A DNA stretch of 64,000 nt from contig NC_054746.1 of assembly GCF_018143015.1 (NCBI RefSeq), positions 27,242,629 through 27,306,628 on the forward strand, given 5' to 3'. Below the pieces are notes generated by a model. That model had not been told where the DNA came from and did not search any database. It saw nothing but the letters and a program-made list of their open reading frames with translations. A program made the position numbers and the translations under genes. The DNA comes from Lytechinus variegatus. Lineage: Eukaryota > Echinodermata > Echinoidea > Temnopleuroida > Toxopneustidae. The number at the start of each line of letters is the position of its first letter. Position 1 is the stretch's first letter. This document shows, piece after piece, positions 34,006 through 46,179 of this stretch.

Positions 34006-34199
34006 GTAAGTATGTGGCTAATAGGGCATTTTGAGTAAGCTCAATTTCAGAAATGCGTTTCGATAAGCAACTATCTTGTTAAATTCTGTGTCAATATTGG
34101 GTCTGATTTGGCCGAAAGTTATTTATGCTGCCCGTTCGTACATTGGGGCCGCGAGCAAACATCGGCAAAACGAAGCAAGGCGGAAAATTATACATTTTT

Positions 34200-34860
34200 T
34201 GCGCCCATGGCAAGTTTATAATATCCGTATGTGAGAGAGAAAATCTTGCTTAGCAACGCGTCTCAAGAATGGCGGATTTGGAGAGGGGATAGTAGTAGTT
34301 ACGTACTCTCATCGAAGCAACAGCAGGCACTCACTCATCTTCACAAACCTCTTTCATTCCCTCAGGTAAAGTTATCATCGTCCGCCGAGGGAAAGAGGCC
34401 TTTCCCGGTCACAGCTATACTACTCCAGTCCTACACCCTCATTTCGCAAATTTTCATTTCAAGTAATCATCGCCCGCGCGGCGTTGTTGGGCGCACGGGC
34501 ATTCTTGTTTCCTCCAGTGGTCCAGCGGGCGAGTCCTGAGGGACCGCGGGATGAGGGTTCGGTCGTGCTCGATGAGCTTTATTGCTTGATCACCTTTATC
34601 AAGAAAATATCTTGCCAGTTGGTGAATCGATTAGCTTCCTCCGAATTACATATAAGGAATTGTATGGCCGACGGGGAAGTTGTTATTAAAATTTGAACGA
34701 CAACATCGGAGCGGTTGATGCAGTAGTTATGCTCCATGGACATGAACGTTGTCCGATCACTGCACAAACATTCCGCCATTCTCAAGGGCAGATAGGGGGT
34801 CGATTTTTAGATACTTTTCAGGGGGTATTGGTCTTTCAATATCACACGTGACTCAGGTTT
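34200..34860. promoter_or_regulatory. CpG-rich island near the candidate first exon
   Basis: Includes a strongly CpG-rich core at 34468-34560. Within it, gcccgcgc at 34472 pairs with gcgcacgggc ending 34500 to form a G+C-rich stem. Onecut-like aatcgattag lies near 34625. Plus-strand frames 34231-34539 and 34484-34696 are open, and the former meets a CAG/GTAAAG donor at about 34365. Neither has a recognisable motif. Promoter-proximal regulatory DNA is the preferred reading. Confidence 0.3.
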
Positions 34861-34864
34861 TAAT

Positions 34865-35620
34865 ATCAGCCCAATTTCTTTGTCTTATGTGGGAGTGTTA
34901 CTTGAAGAGAAAAGGGGCAACTTAAGACCGTCGGGTCGTGATTTGCATGCACTAGTCACGGGCTCCCACATAGATTAGTGACGTTGTGCTACCATGATTC
35001 ATTGGGAATGCGTTCTGCCTGATACGGTTTCATTCAAATGGCCGTGAAGTGAAAGAAATATGATAGGCCTGTATTTATAACCGAGCATTTCGCACCCAGT
35101 TCATGCTTGTGTGCCATTGATAATTTGGAAAAATACTCGGGGGATGATGAAGGTGTTTGAGTTATTGTGTTAATTCTCTTTTTCATTTATAGTCCGTATA
35201 GACCAATGGAGCTCTCACATATTCAGGAAATCACCGTTATAATTAAGACTTATCTTACGAAGAAATATAGTTAAAAGGGTCCATCTGGAAAGCGATGCGA
35301 TTAAAGTTTATTATGTTTATCAAAATGTTGTAGGCTACATTGGGCAAGGAATATAGCTTACGACAGGGATATATATATATATATATATATTTTAGGCAAT
35401 ACAATGTTGTACCATAATAGATTAACCATGACAATCAATTTGTCTTCGTGAGTTGAAATGCATATACGCAAAAGTAATATTTTGCCACTCCCGTTTTTCC
35501 GTCACATTTAAAAACATATATCAGTCTATATATCTAAAAATATGGATAAGAATCATATTAGATGAATCACAAAATAAAGCGCAATAATCGTTGAATTTAT
35601 CGGTACAATACAACAATATT
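34865..35620. other. Unique spacer
   Basis: Composition falls back to AT-rich after 35000. An (AT)11 run lies at 35369-35390. No gene. Confidence 0.4.
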
Positions 35621-35622
35621 CA

Positions 35623-36424
35623 TTAAAGGGGAAGTTCACCCTGATAAAAATTATAGAAAAATTAGCAACAACAAAAACAGAATCTTTGAATTCATCGAAA
35701 TAATACAATAATTTTATTGATGAAGGATTGAGGAAATTCCATCAAAAAATAAAAAGATGGTAGAACTTTAACTTTTGACCTGTAACTTTATATGCGAGCA
35801 TGCAGCTTTTCCACATATCCCATGTATTAAAAACAATTTAATGAAATTTTTTTTCTCAGAAAATTGACAATATTTTTCATTAAATCAATGGACAAATCAT
35901 TTCACACTCGCTCCTGAAAGAAATGAAAAATAGTACTTTTGAACCTGAGACCCGATTTTTTCCCCTATTTGTTTTCATATATTTTTCTAAATCAATAAAC
36001 TTTGAATTTAAATTTAGATTTAATGTAACCAAAACATTTGATTTTCTACAATTTTCTTACTCTATGTTTAAAGTGATTGGTTAACATTGGTTTGACTTTT
36101 AAAAAATCTGAGCTAGAAGGTCACACTTGTCACCTGTGTCTGTGATATGTTACAAAAATGAAGTCCAGAAAAAATTGCGTTCGAAAATAATCATTTAGTG
36201 CTTCAAAATTTGAAATATAAAGTATACTTATGTGTACTATTTAGGTGTCTATAAGACGCCTATTTACAAAATCGGGGTTTGCCTTGTAGTTTAAGCTGTT
36301 CATTCTCAATAATGGTTGTTTTCAGGGTTTATTAGTTCTAATACATGTACTTGTACACATGTTTCATCTTGGTTTGAGAAGTTTTTATAAATCAGCTGCT
36401 CACAAAGTTAAACGATCCCTTTAA
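35623..36424. mobile_element. TTAA-flanked MITE (Kolobok- or piggyBac-like)
   Basis: The element is bounded by TTAA on both sides (35623-35626 and 36421-36424). Its short ends match: TTAAAGGGGAAGTTCACC on the left, and TTAAAGGGATCGTTTAAC as the reverse complement of the right. The 800-bp interior is non-coding. Both ends match my memory of an abundant sea urchin repeat. The TTAA target fits the Kolobok and piggyBac superfamilies; AGGG ends favour Kolobok. It is non-autonomous. Confidence 0.7.
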
Positions 36425-36429
36425 GGTCA

Positions 36430-37140
36430 TCTTAGGAGGAATTTGAATCTACTTTCTCGAAGGAAACAAATGATCCCCAAAATCATCTGTTAGTTTGAAA
36501 ACTAACCATACCAACTAACTATTCCGTATTTTATGTCATGCATCAATCTGACTATATGTTCGTATAGTGTTTTGATGCTGTTTATTAAAATGTAATGATT
36601 CATCGTCATAACGACTGGCGTGCGAAGAATACGATTTCGTCAATTTTGATCAAACATTACATGCATTGGAATTGACTTATACACTCTTTATGTTTCCGTC
36701 CGATTGGGACTTGGTTTGTTGGTTAATGTTGGTCTTTAGACATATGATTTGATGAGTTGAAGCATGGCATAGTATTAAAAGTCATTCGATAGGATTTTAT
36801 ATCCATAGAGCGACTGGTTTAAGAGACAAACCAGGTTATGACATGTGTCTTAAAGGAGAGCAATCTCATCTTCAAAATATCCATGCGAAGAATGCTTACG
36901 ATTTCTGGGATTAAGTCTTCCATAGACTGTCACTCACATTGACAGCGACACAAACTCCACTTGATCGAGAACCCGATCCAGGGATGAATGCATTTAGCAA
37001 ACAAAAATCATAAAGTGAAGGTTTAATTCCAGGTATTTATCTGGATAGTTATGTCATCGATATACCACGGGGTAGGTTTGATGAGCCAGCCAGTGTGTCG
37101 CTGCTGTCAAGGTCAGAGGAGTGTCTCAACCCACCAAGCC
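36430..37140. promoter_or_regulatory. Unique sequence leading into a TATA-box region
   Basis: Composition becomes richer from about 36880. Near the right end gctgtcaaggtcagagg contains TCAAGGTCA (37107-37115), a full match to the extended nuclear-receptor half-site used by NR5A and ERR receptors. This lies about 32 bases upstream of a TATA box. Confidence 0.3.
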
Positions 37141-37146
37141 AAACCC

Positions 37147-37155
37147 TATAAATAG
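37147..37155 (+). promoter_or_regulatory. Consensus TATA box (TATAAATAG)
   Basis: TATAAATAG sits in a G+C-moderate context (aaaccctataaatagacc), with a nuclear-receptor half-site upstream and a start expected near 37175-37180. It is the best TATA box seen in the window. Whether it is used is unknown. Confidence 0.35.
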
Positions 37156-37214
37156 ACCTCTGAACTTGAGCTTATAGATATGACATTTGATTTCGAGCCC
37201 CTCACATCATACCT

Positions 37215-37388
37215 ATGTTCATAAACGAAAAAGGAGGGCATGGATTGTTAGATTTTCTCCCTAAAACGCTGGAAATAATCAATGAATCTTTAACAAAACT
37301 AATATATAATGAAAAGAAAATGATTGTCATGTTAAAAATTCTCAAACACTGTGTGGATAATATTCAAAATCACTTAACTGCATACTGA
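37215..37388 (+). CDS. Small open frame downstream of the TATA box, unknown
   Basis: The first ATG after the TATA box opens 57 codons, MFINEKGGHGLLDFLPKTLE then IINESLTKLIYNEKKMIVML and a basic/His-rich end, to a TGA at 37386. It is Leu/Ile/Lys-rich and could form helices. Frames of this size are common by chance here. The only support is position, about 40 bases downstream of the expected transcription start. Family not recognised. Confidence 0.15.
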   Translation: MFINEKGGHGLLDFLPKTLEIINESLTKLIYNEKKMIVMLKILKHCVDNIQNHLTAY

Positions 37389-37389
37389 A

Positions 37390-38585
37390 ATATATTTTGA
37401 AGCTTTTTTTTTGCTTTTGCTATCTACTGTAGACTAAAATTCAAAATATTGTATGAAACAAATCTGTACAAATTAAATGCGGTTTACTCTATAAATTGAA
37501 GGCCTTAGTCGGTAATTGCTATTGTAATATTAAGGATGTAATATTGAAAATTATATAAAACGTCTAATTATGATGCAATATATGTCAATTCATGAACAAG
37601 TCAATCCACAATAGAGTACTGTGAAATCTGTACATCAGCATGAGTACCCTACGACGTGAACATGATTACTAGCCTGACATGGCTTCCGAAAATGTGATTA
37701 AAAATTGCGAGTTTTATCTCCTAATCAGAGTCAATCATAAAAAAGTGGAATTTCCGATGAATTAAATTGTAAGTTAAAACTCTATCTATGCTTTTGGCAG
37801 CTGCTTCCGTCCGGATGATTATCGTAAACTATCCCAAAATTTAATTTATCGTTTATTAAGAGTGCTATATTGCTTCATCATTGCATAGCCTATTATGCAA
37901 TTGCACTAATACTGAATACTTGAAAAAATATGAAGTGAAAATTATACTATGAACTAATCCCAGAAAGGTTTAGAACGAAGAACTGTCACATGAATATTGG
38001 AAAAAACGGAATGACAATGTTAAAGTACTTAGAGAACTTAGAGGTACATTATGTATATTTATATAATAGATTAGTTTGGTGATTTTTTTTTCGGTAAGTC
38101 GCATTTATAGCATTATGGATTTTGTTTCCTTAAAGCATGTTATTTAAAATACTGCAAATTAATTAGATATACATTTGTATTGTAATAAACGATGCAAATA
38201 CATGTATATCTCGTTATTATAATTCGGGTAATTTCGATTTTGTCTGTCTTATCAATGTAAAATGTTAATTTTGTTTGAAATGTCTCACATCGAATCCTTT
38301 GATGTTTGAAGTTTCAAACAAATATGGTGAAACAAAATAATTATTTTCTGTTTGCTCTTGACATTTATCCAAAAGAGTAATTCCGAAATCATAGATGAAG
38401 TTAATCGTAACTGTAAAATTCTGTCTAATGTATGATATTCAAAAACTTATTTGTAAAGAAAATATTTTCTACTTCAGGGTCTCTGATTAGATAGTTGCAT
38501 CATAGTTTTATTTAATTGTTTATACCCCTGACAATGAAAACGAAGTATCGTTTTTAAGGGAGGTTAATAAAGGAAAGGATAAAAA
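37390..38585. other. AT-rich spacer, no gene seen
   Basis: Long AT-rich unique DNA with no repeat ends, islands or exons. Confidence 0.4.
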
Positions 38586-38589
38586 CACC

Positions 38590-39190
38590 CAATCCTCGTA
38601 AATGGCACGGTCCGTTGGTTGAGTCAGATATTGTGGTCTTGGGTCTTGTTCAAAAGGTTGTCATTGAAACGGGTCAACGGCAAGGTCGTCAAGGGGGCTT
38701 CCTCCATCGGCGGGATTGTCGAGTTCCTCCAGTTCACTTTTTATTGCACGCATTTTGCCAGTCTGTGAAAACAACATGGATGCATCAATACCTGATAAAA
38801 GGGGGTAAATCCACACCAACCGTTTTCGGGGTATTCGTAATTTCCTCCCTTGTCTGCATGCTAAATACGTCTGGGGAAAGGGACTGGTCGTAAAATGAAA
38901 ATGAAGCCATGTTGGATGTGACTCCGGCGATTGTCTTTGATTTCATAATGACGCAAACGGCAGAGGATGAAGTTATTATATTTCCATTTCGCGAGAACAA
39001 GCAACTTGGCTCCTTTTGTAAATTTGCTATTAAAAAAATGGGAGACAAAATGGCTTAAGCAAACTTGATTTGCGAATGATAGTTGGTTATGACACGTAAT
39101 GAGCTTCAAGAGAATTGCGGTGAGAATGTCTAATTATGAGTGGCGGGAAGTTCTCACTGAATTCCCCTGAGACATAGGAGAGAACAAGAA
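38590..39190. promoter_or_regulatory. Candidate enhancer cluster
   Basis: About 600 bases of balanced composition between AT-rich flanks. It contains TAATTA (39131-39136, homeodomain core) immediately followed by GGCGGGAA (39142-39149, E2F-type). It also contains tcataatgacgcaaac near 38943 and tacctgataaaaggggg near 38790. A 92-codon plus frame (38615-38893) and overlapping minus frames are open, as is common in G+C-richer DNA, and show no domain. Conserved regulatory DNA is the preferred reading. Confidence 0.3.
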
Positions 39191-39194
39191 AAGT

Positions 39195-39805
39195 AAGTAT
39201 AAAAGTGCGCATGCGCAAGAAATTTTGTTTTATATTGGCCTATATGATTTCAAAGATGATATCATTTTTGGCGATATAAAATTTTCCTTTTGTCTTCTCA
39301 TTTTATCTTCTTTGTATGTTAATTTCGACGTGACAACATTTATTGATAAACAAGTATTTCCTAGCATCTTGGATTTGCGTGTGTGAATTAAATCAGTAAA
39401 ATCATCATCAATGTTATTTTCCACACAATATGTCAGCATCTTGAAAATAACCAAATGCTTCATTGGTGACAATGCCCAATGAACAATGACTAAGTTCAAT
39501 GTCCTGAACAGTATATAGTTTACTTTTTTATGTTCCCGTCTGGGTTGTATAGTACATGTCTTTCAGTCCTTTTTTTTTATACAAGCATGTGTGCACACCC
39601 CCACAAAAAAGCATACTTCTGTAAACACGAAATTTTTCATCAAAATAAACTGTGATTTCGCCAGTCGATTTGCTTGTAAGTTTTATGAATATAAATTCGT
39701 TACAAAAACAATGGGGATTAGCAAATTCTTACCCGAACGCCCTTGACTGTCGAAGCGATTCGCAATTATAATTATTTTTAATTATCAATCCTTGTTGATA
39801 CCAGA
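39195..39805. other. AT-rich spacer, no gene seen
   Basis: Unique DNA with a gtgcgcatgcgcaag word (NRF1-like TGCGCATGCGCA, about 39207-39218) at its left edge. Otherwise nothing recognised. Confidence 0.35.
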
Positions 39806-39809
39806 CGTG

Positions 39810-40260
39810 CTTATTCACACTCAGAGACTTCTCGTCTTTAACGTATGTGTGTTATGCACTTGCATGTTATCATACCATTGAGAACACCTAACCAGGATTG
39901 TAGACTTTGGGCCTATTTTTCACTTGTGAAAGATTCCATAGTGTCAGATAGCTCCTCCGTTTTCCAACCTCCTGACCTCGCACCGTGACTGAGGCGATGT
40001 AGGAAGACCACGGCAATGCCGCCTCACAGAATTGGAAAATGCGTCCGAATTAAATCCAATAAACGATGGACTCACAAAAACAAAAGACTAATATGTATAC
40101 CCGTTGGGCTTCACAGCCAGACGATGGGGAGGCCTAGTTCTGCCGAGTTGAATTTAGCCAGATGTGCGTGGCACTGAAGAGACACACCTCTCCGCCCCTC
40201 ATGACTTGGTAACTGTGCACGAACTAGTGGGTAGTTTGCTTGTTTTGTCTATATCAAATT
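39810..40260. promoter_or_regulatory. G+C-richer island
   Basis: Unique block with tcctgacctcgcaccgtgac, ccacggcaatgccgcctcac and gtccgaattaaatccaataa words between 39970 and 40065. No open frame of note. Candidate conserved non-coding element. Confidence 0.25.
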
Positions 40261-40264
40261 TTGA

Positions 40265-43035
40265 GGTATGTTTTCTTTATTCAATTCAATAGTCATGCCT
40301 GTAATGGTGGAAGTGGAAGATATGGCAGAACTCACGCCTCTTGAGATGACATTATTGATGAAGAGGAGATGTTCATTTAAGAAATTTGATAATTTGATAA
40401 AAAAATTTATTCATTTTTAGCTATGATTGTAAAAATCGTTTTGTTAATTTGTATATCGGCATTTGTTATCTTTAAGTGGTAAGAGTGCATTGAAATACCA
40501 CCAAAAATGTATTGTGTCTACATTAATAAATCTGTTGGGGGAAATATTGACATAGGAAATACAAGTGGAAACTTGTTGCTATGTTGACCTGTATGCCATT
40601 CTCGGTATTGTGCGAATAAAAATAATACCCTTTGGATATTAACTCCCCCTATTAAGAATTTTCTGTCTATCTTTTTTAAAAGACATGTTTTTGAAATAAT
40701 TACAACCAATTTTCGAAAAACGTCGTCCCCATAATTAAAATTTCATTTTTAGTATTTTACTTCTTTAAATCCTCCTGGCTTTATCCAAACCAAAGAGTCT
40801 ATATATTTTTTTCTCATCTTAAAAATCTGTTTATCAGTCATTTTTTTTAACCAAGTACCTATAATGAGGATCTTATTGACATATGAGCGGAGTTCTATAT
40901 AATGAACGTATAATCTTTTTTTAATGTCAGGGATTATGTACAATTATGATTGGTGATAGATCGAACATTCTTCCCTAGGTTTCATTACTCAAATTGTTAG
41001 ATAAGTATTTTAAAAAAAGTAAATTTAACACTTCTCATTTTCAAATTTTTATTATTTATGTTAGGTACACATCATCATGACTGACAATCGTCATTTGAAC
41101 GTAAAAAGTCGAAGAAATGAATAAATAAATTCGATAATATAGGAATGCGCCACCACACGTTGGTATGATGCTGAGATGATGTTTCCTTGTTCAGCTAAAT
41201 ACATATATATTAACAAATCGTTTGGTTCCCATGGATACCGTTATTTTTACTACAAACATCAAAGGATCAAATTTTAAAATCCTTTATTAATCGTGAAATA
41301 CGAAACTCCTAAACAGACAGGGTTAGGTTAAATTTCATTTTCCCCAATTTATGCTTTACACTTCATTTCGTTTTTTGTTTGCATATAGTAACTTTGCTTT
41401 GTACACTTTGAAATAATTATCCATCCTCTGTCTACCTATTTTCAATATAAACACACGCGCAAAGTAAAGCCCAAACTGAGATGACCACAAAAGGTGAAAT
41501 ACATTTTTTTGGCTATGGTACTCAAGTCTTTAACGATCTACTGACTAACTACACATTCTGTTTTCAGAGCTTTTACACGCACACGGTAATTCGAAACGTT
41601 TGTTTGCTACCATGGCTATTATAATATCATATAGTAAAGAAAGGATCTATACAGCTTCAGACGTCAGTGCAAGCTGACCTCAAAAAAGCGTTATTATGAG
41701 AATAAGAAATGACTTGTCAGCCCCTTAAAAAAGGGGGTGTGGTGCAGGAGTAAGTACCCTCAAGAAATACTTCAGAAATTAACAATAAAAATTTAATAAT
41801 TTAATTGGATTATATAAACATAAATAAAAAAAAATATAAAAAATGAAACACAAAAAACAAATGAATGAATGAATGAGTGGACACGATAAACATAACAACA
41901 GCACAAATAAATGAGCATTCTGTTTAATAATCAAATGAATGATCATTCACGTACCGTCGCTGAATATACAATATGAATTTAAACTTGATGACTTTCAATT
42001 TTCAATTAATACTGATAAAGGACAGATGTGCATTCTCTTTACAAATCCTTTATTATCATCACAGGAATATCGTATTATGTTTTTTATTCTTCAAGTTTGA
42101 AATGCACTTTTGGTATTCAAAAAGATTAATTTGATATATAAATTTGTTTACATGCCCTTCGAAATATTGTTCATTGTGCTTCTTTTGAATTCCTAGTTTT
42201 ATACATGTATAATGGAACAAAAATTAAAATGTACTCAAAGTGTTGGAGAGGCATCAGGCCATTGCCTCCTCCCTCCCGCTTTGAAAGCTATAAAAAGTAT
42301 AATTGTAGTGGGAAATGTAGGGCATACGCAAGTGAAGACATTTTTTCATTATTACTTTAAATCATCTTCATTCGGAAGTGAAGACCTATTCCGTCCCATG
42401 TTATTGACTTACAGAATAGTAGACACTTTGAATAGAGCATGAAAGACAATTAGTTCTGACATTTCTTCTGCCTAGGTATAAATTATAGCGATTGCTGTAT
42501 CTAGTAAATCTCGTGGGGGCAAAAATATAAATAGAATCAAATATTGCTTCTGATTTCTAATTAAATGGTGTTAGCATAGTATGAAGAGGTGAATTAATAT
42601 CCTCCCTTCGCTGCCTGTTTGCTCCCAGTTAAGACAAGGTAAACAAGTTTGACAATTGAAAATTAGATGCAATCATTAGATAATCGCGAAAGAGTACCTA
42701 CAATTCCTTGAGATATTAAATCAACATAATTATGTAGTGTAGCCTAGAAAAAATAATAAAAACGGTCTAGTACTACAGCGATAAATAAAGATAAGTTTTA
42801 ATTAATATAGCTTACTTTTAGACAGCCATAAGTTAACTTATTATAGATACTAATTCAATACCATGGAAACAGTTACAGAGTTAGCGTAGTCATGAGATAG
42901 AGGGATGAGATGAATTCAGCTTTTACCCTTGTATGGTATAACATAGAAAAAAGTAATAAACTAGTCTTTTTAGATTGCTGCGACGCATAAATATGGAACC
43001 AAATAAATACAAGTACAATTTTTATATCACCTTTT
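40265..43035. other. AT-rich spacer, no gene seen
   Basis: Long AT-rich unique DNA. A short (GAAT)4 tract lies at about 41861-41876. The 76-codon plus frame at 42212-42442 has a slightly richer start (aggcatcaggccattgcctc) but no splice support. Confidence 0.35.
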
Positions 43036-43039
43036 CATT

Positions 43040-43290
43040 CACCAGTATTTGGCTGGAGGGCAGGAAATGGCGCTATCTGTAATCACATATATGAATCTGA
43101 TGTTTCCGAATAATAACAAATTCAGAGTAATCGAATTTCCGCTGAACGCTCATTGTAGACTTCATTCATACCAAAGTGTCTTTCACGCAGTTGTCCATTT
43201 ATTTTCACTTCACACCAAAAGGATAAACTTTGGTAGACCAGAGACGATGAAACGTTTTGGGGGGCTTCAGTGAAAAGACGTAATTATTTA
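43040..43290. promoter_or_regulatory. G+C-richer block
   Basis: A 74-codon plus frame (43049-43273) with a balanced residue mix crosses this block, but there is no acceptor before it and no recognisable motif. Could be a conserved element or an exon. Confidence 0.2.
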
Positions 43291-43294
43291 TTCT

Positions 43295-44595
43295 CTTTAG
43301 TGCTCAGCAAATCATCGTGACTATATGACGGGTGGAAAGTTATCGTGGGTCTATTTTTGTTTATAAAATAAGGGAGGCGATGAGTGTGAACGAGATGCTT
43401 GGGAGGGATTAATTTCTGGAATTCATTTCTTTTTTGGGGGATCTCAGTTTGCAAAGAAACTGTCCCATTTGTGTTAAAGTCTAACAACAGCATATGTTGG
43501 GTATTTCACCGGTATCATAGACATGACATAGTTCCCGAATGCTCATCAGTATGAAGGAAAAAAACATTTAACAACGTCTTCATCTTTATGTTTAACATGA
43601 TCTGGTTTTCTAAAAGGTTTTTATTGGAATTTGGAAAAAAGGGTATTTATTAAAATCCACAAGGCATGAGAAAGCTGAATTGGTTGGAATAAAATAAATA
43701 GAAATGTATTACACATACCAACCATGCCAACCCAATGTCTACCATAAAAATGAGTTTTATCAACAAAACAAGACAATGAAAATCAGTGGGAGAATTAAAA
43801 GCCCTTATAATTTAAAAGGTTCTTTCTAAACAAAACAATGTAAATTTTAAGTCTTTGCGAGGCGTAGACTCTCTTTTATCAGTTACTAGCGTTTACCAGT
43901 GGCCAGACCAAGTCCTTTACTTTCTGGCCGGCAATTTGGAAGATCAAGTAAGGATATTGATTAATGGAATCAGAAGACAGAAGGGAATGACATACATAAG
44001 TAAACGTCAATGGGAAAAATTATACAAAATATAGAACTGCTTTGTCGGCGAAAGATTAATTCTGTCATCGGAATATTTCTACGCATTATGTCCCGTGTTC
44101 CAATTTCGTCAGAACATTGCAAACTATAAAGATATGATTCTTCATTATGAATCCCTTCCTTATTAACATTAAACTTCGGGCTAATAAAAAAGGTACAACA
44201 ATGTAAAAATGCGGCACAATTGACTGGATTTTGCTCATTGCGGTCATGCCACCTTTCACTCCATTAATACATACATATACAGTACAAAATACAATCACGC
44301 GGTCACATACATTTAAATAAGTATCAAGTCAATGAACTAAACTGACATATTAACATGAATGTCGCTTTATAATTTATTATCTTAAGTTCAGAATTTCTTT
44401 CTTCAACTGGCAACAATACATTAACCAGTCTCACTCATTATTATAAGTCAGTATGTCAACTGTTCTAAAGTAAACATATTTTAGATCGTACGGCTTACTG
44501 TTATAAAAAGTGATAGTTATTAATAATGATTTTCTGAACTTTGTTTTCTCACAAATCATTTTTGGAAAAGCATGAACAGGTCGTGTAGAGGAAGA
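43295..44595. other. AT-rich spacer, no gene seen
   Basis: Unique DNA; 43855-43960 is richer (ccagtggccagaccaagtcc; tttctggccggcaatttgg) and could be a small conserved element. Confidence 0.3.
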
Positions 44596-44599
44596 GATT

Positions 44600-44675
44600 G
44601 ATAGATAGTGAGATAGATATATGTGTGAATGGATGGATGGATGGAGAGAGAGAGAGAGATAGAGAGAGGGGGGGA
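44600..44675. repeat. Compound (GATA)(GGAT)(GA)n microsatellite
   Basis: gatagatagtgagatagata, then ggatggatggatgg, then gagagagagagaga and a G-run. All are on the plus strand. Confidence 0.95.
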
Positions 44676-44749
44676 TTGATATTTTGACGCTCTCTGCATA
44701 TACCATCATGTGCACATCTCCAATGCATCATAAATGTGTATCACTGTGC

Positions 44750-44900
44750 GGCGCCATTAATCGTATCACGTGACAGGAGGCACCTCTGTTCCGATTCCTG
44801 ACCAGTGAAGATGGTTCTGTGTCTGACGTCACAATCGGGAATCGGGAATTTCCTTTTTCATTCATTCATGCCTTTCGACGGAGTATCCATGATTGTAACG
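44750..44900. promoter_or_regulatory. Short island with E-box and full CRE
   Basis: CACGTG at 44767-44772 and a perfect palindromic TGACGTCA at 44824-44831 lie 52 bases apart in unique, G+C-richer DNA. The CRE is followed by two copies of atcgggaa. Clustering of a CRE with a CACGTG box is typical of promoter or enhancer DNA. No coding frame. Confidence 0.35.
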
Positions 44901-45103
44901 GGTACCTTGCTTGATCTTTGTTATTGAATAATTGAGAGCACAATACAATGATTTAGGTCATTATATTCAGGAGAGGTAATTTTCAGTTGACCTAGTGACT
45001 TGTTTTCTACATCATGTTTATTTCAGGATTGTGATATTCTCTAGTATACATTGATTTAATGTGTGAAAAATAGGGAGAGGGTGGTGAGGGAGACAGTTGT
45101 CAA

Positions 45104-45197
45104 TACACACACACACACCTCCGCCCTCGCACACCCTCTCTCCCACATACACACACCCAAACACACACACGCACACCCTCACACACATATATATATA
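45104..45197. repeat. (CA)n-rich tract
   Basis: Interrupted CACACA/CACCCTC repeats end in a short TA block. Frames on both strands of 60-73 codons come from this tract. Confidence 0.9.
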
Positions 45198-45199
45198 GT

Positions 45200-46175
45200 G
45201 GAAGATATCTTCCGAGAGCTGATAAACACTGTCGGTCACTCATAAGCTATGACCGTCTCATAGCCCATTTATTGCACTTATAATGTACATGTATATATAT
45301 ATGCATATTTAAACGGGAGAGAGGTATGGTATATTAAAAATACCAATATACAGATAATAATATGGATTTGAGAAAAAATAGAAGATACCGATTCATAATG
45401 ATAGATGAATATGAAATTTTACACCTGAGATAAAAGAAAAGCAAAATCAGACGCAAAGGAATGTCAAAAGCCTTTATATTCTACTACTTTGGCATGTTTG
45501 GATCGACGTCTTTAAAGAAGAAGACTCCTCCTTTCCATGCAAAGACAAAAAGCTAATCTCTACCGAGAATAAATCTGAAATCTCTCCAGTGAAGACCTTG
45601 GGGCCATCTTGTATCTGTGCTCCGAGTGAAGGGCTCTGACTTGGCCATCAAGATAAATAATTCATGTATTTGCCCCAGAATACAGCTATCGAAAAATGAA
45701 AGAGGGAACTCCTCTCTCGAATATAGAAATAATGCAAGAATAGTGGAGAAATAAAAGCTGGGATTTTCAAATGCAAGAAAAGATGTGTTTGGATCTTATT
45801 TTCGAGCATATCCCCAAGGTTTACATATGGGTTAATATATATACTGACATAACATCTCATATTCAGGGAAAAATATAAGGTAGTAGTAGTTCTCCGCCCC
45901 ATGAAAAATTAAGATTGTTTTTTTTAACAGATGTGAAACAACACGTCTAGCCTCTTACCGTAATTCTGCCTGTTATTTGCCAGATATTTCTTTTTGGGTA
46001 GGGAATTTCTCTCTCTAGGAGAGGGAGAGAGAGAGTTCATTTTTTTACCAAATGCAAATTTCATTGAAATAGCTTGACGTGAAAAAAGGAGTAAGTGATA
46101 CTATGGCATTTCTGATATTCCAATATATTCTTTTTTAATAAGTCAACAAGTGTTTAGGCTAAGACTCCATCGATT
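45200..46175. promoter_or_regulatory. Spacer with one candidate regulatory block (45480-45650)
   Basis: Mostly AT-rich. The block at 45495-45645 contains tccatgcaaagacaaaaagc, an octamer-like ATGCAAAG next to a Sox-like ACAAAAAG, in the order used by Sox/POU composite sites. No exon. Confidence 0.25.
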
Positions 46176-46179
46176 TAGC

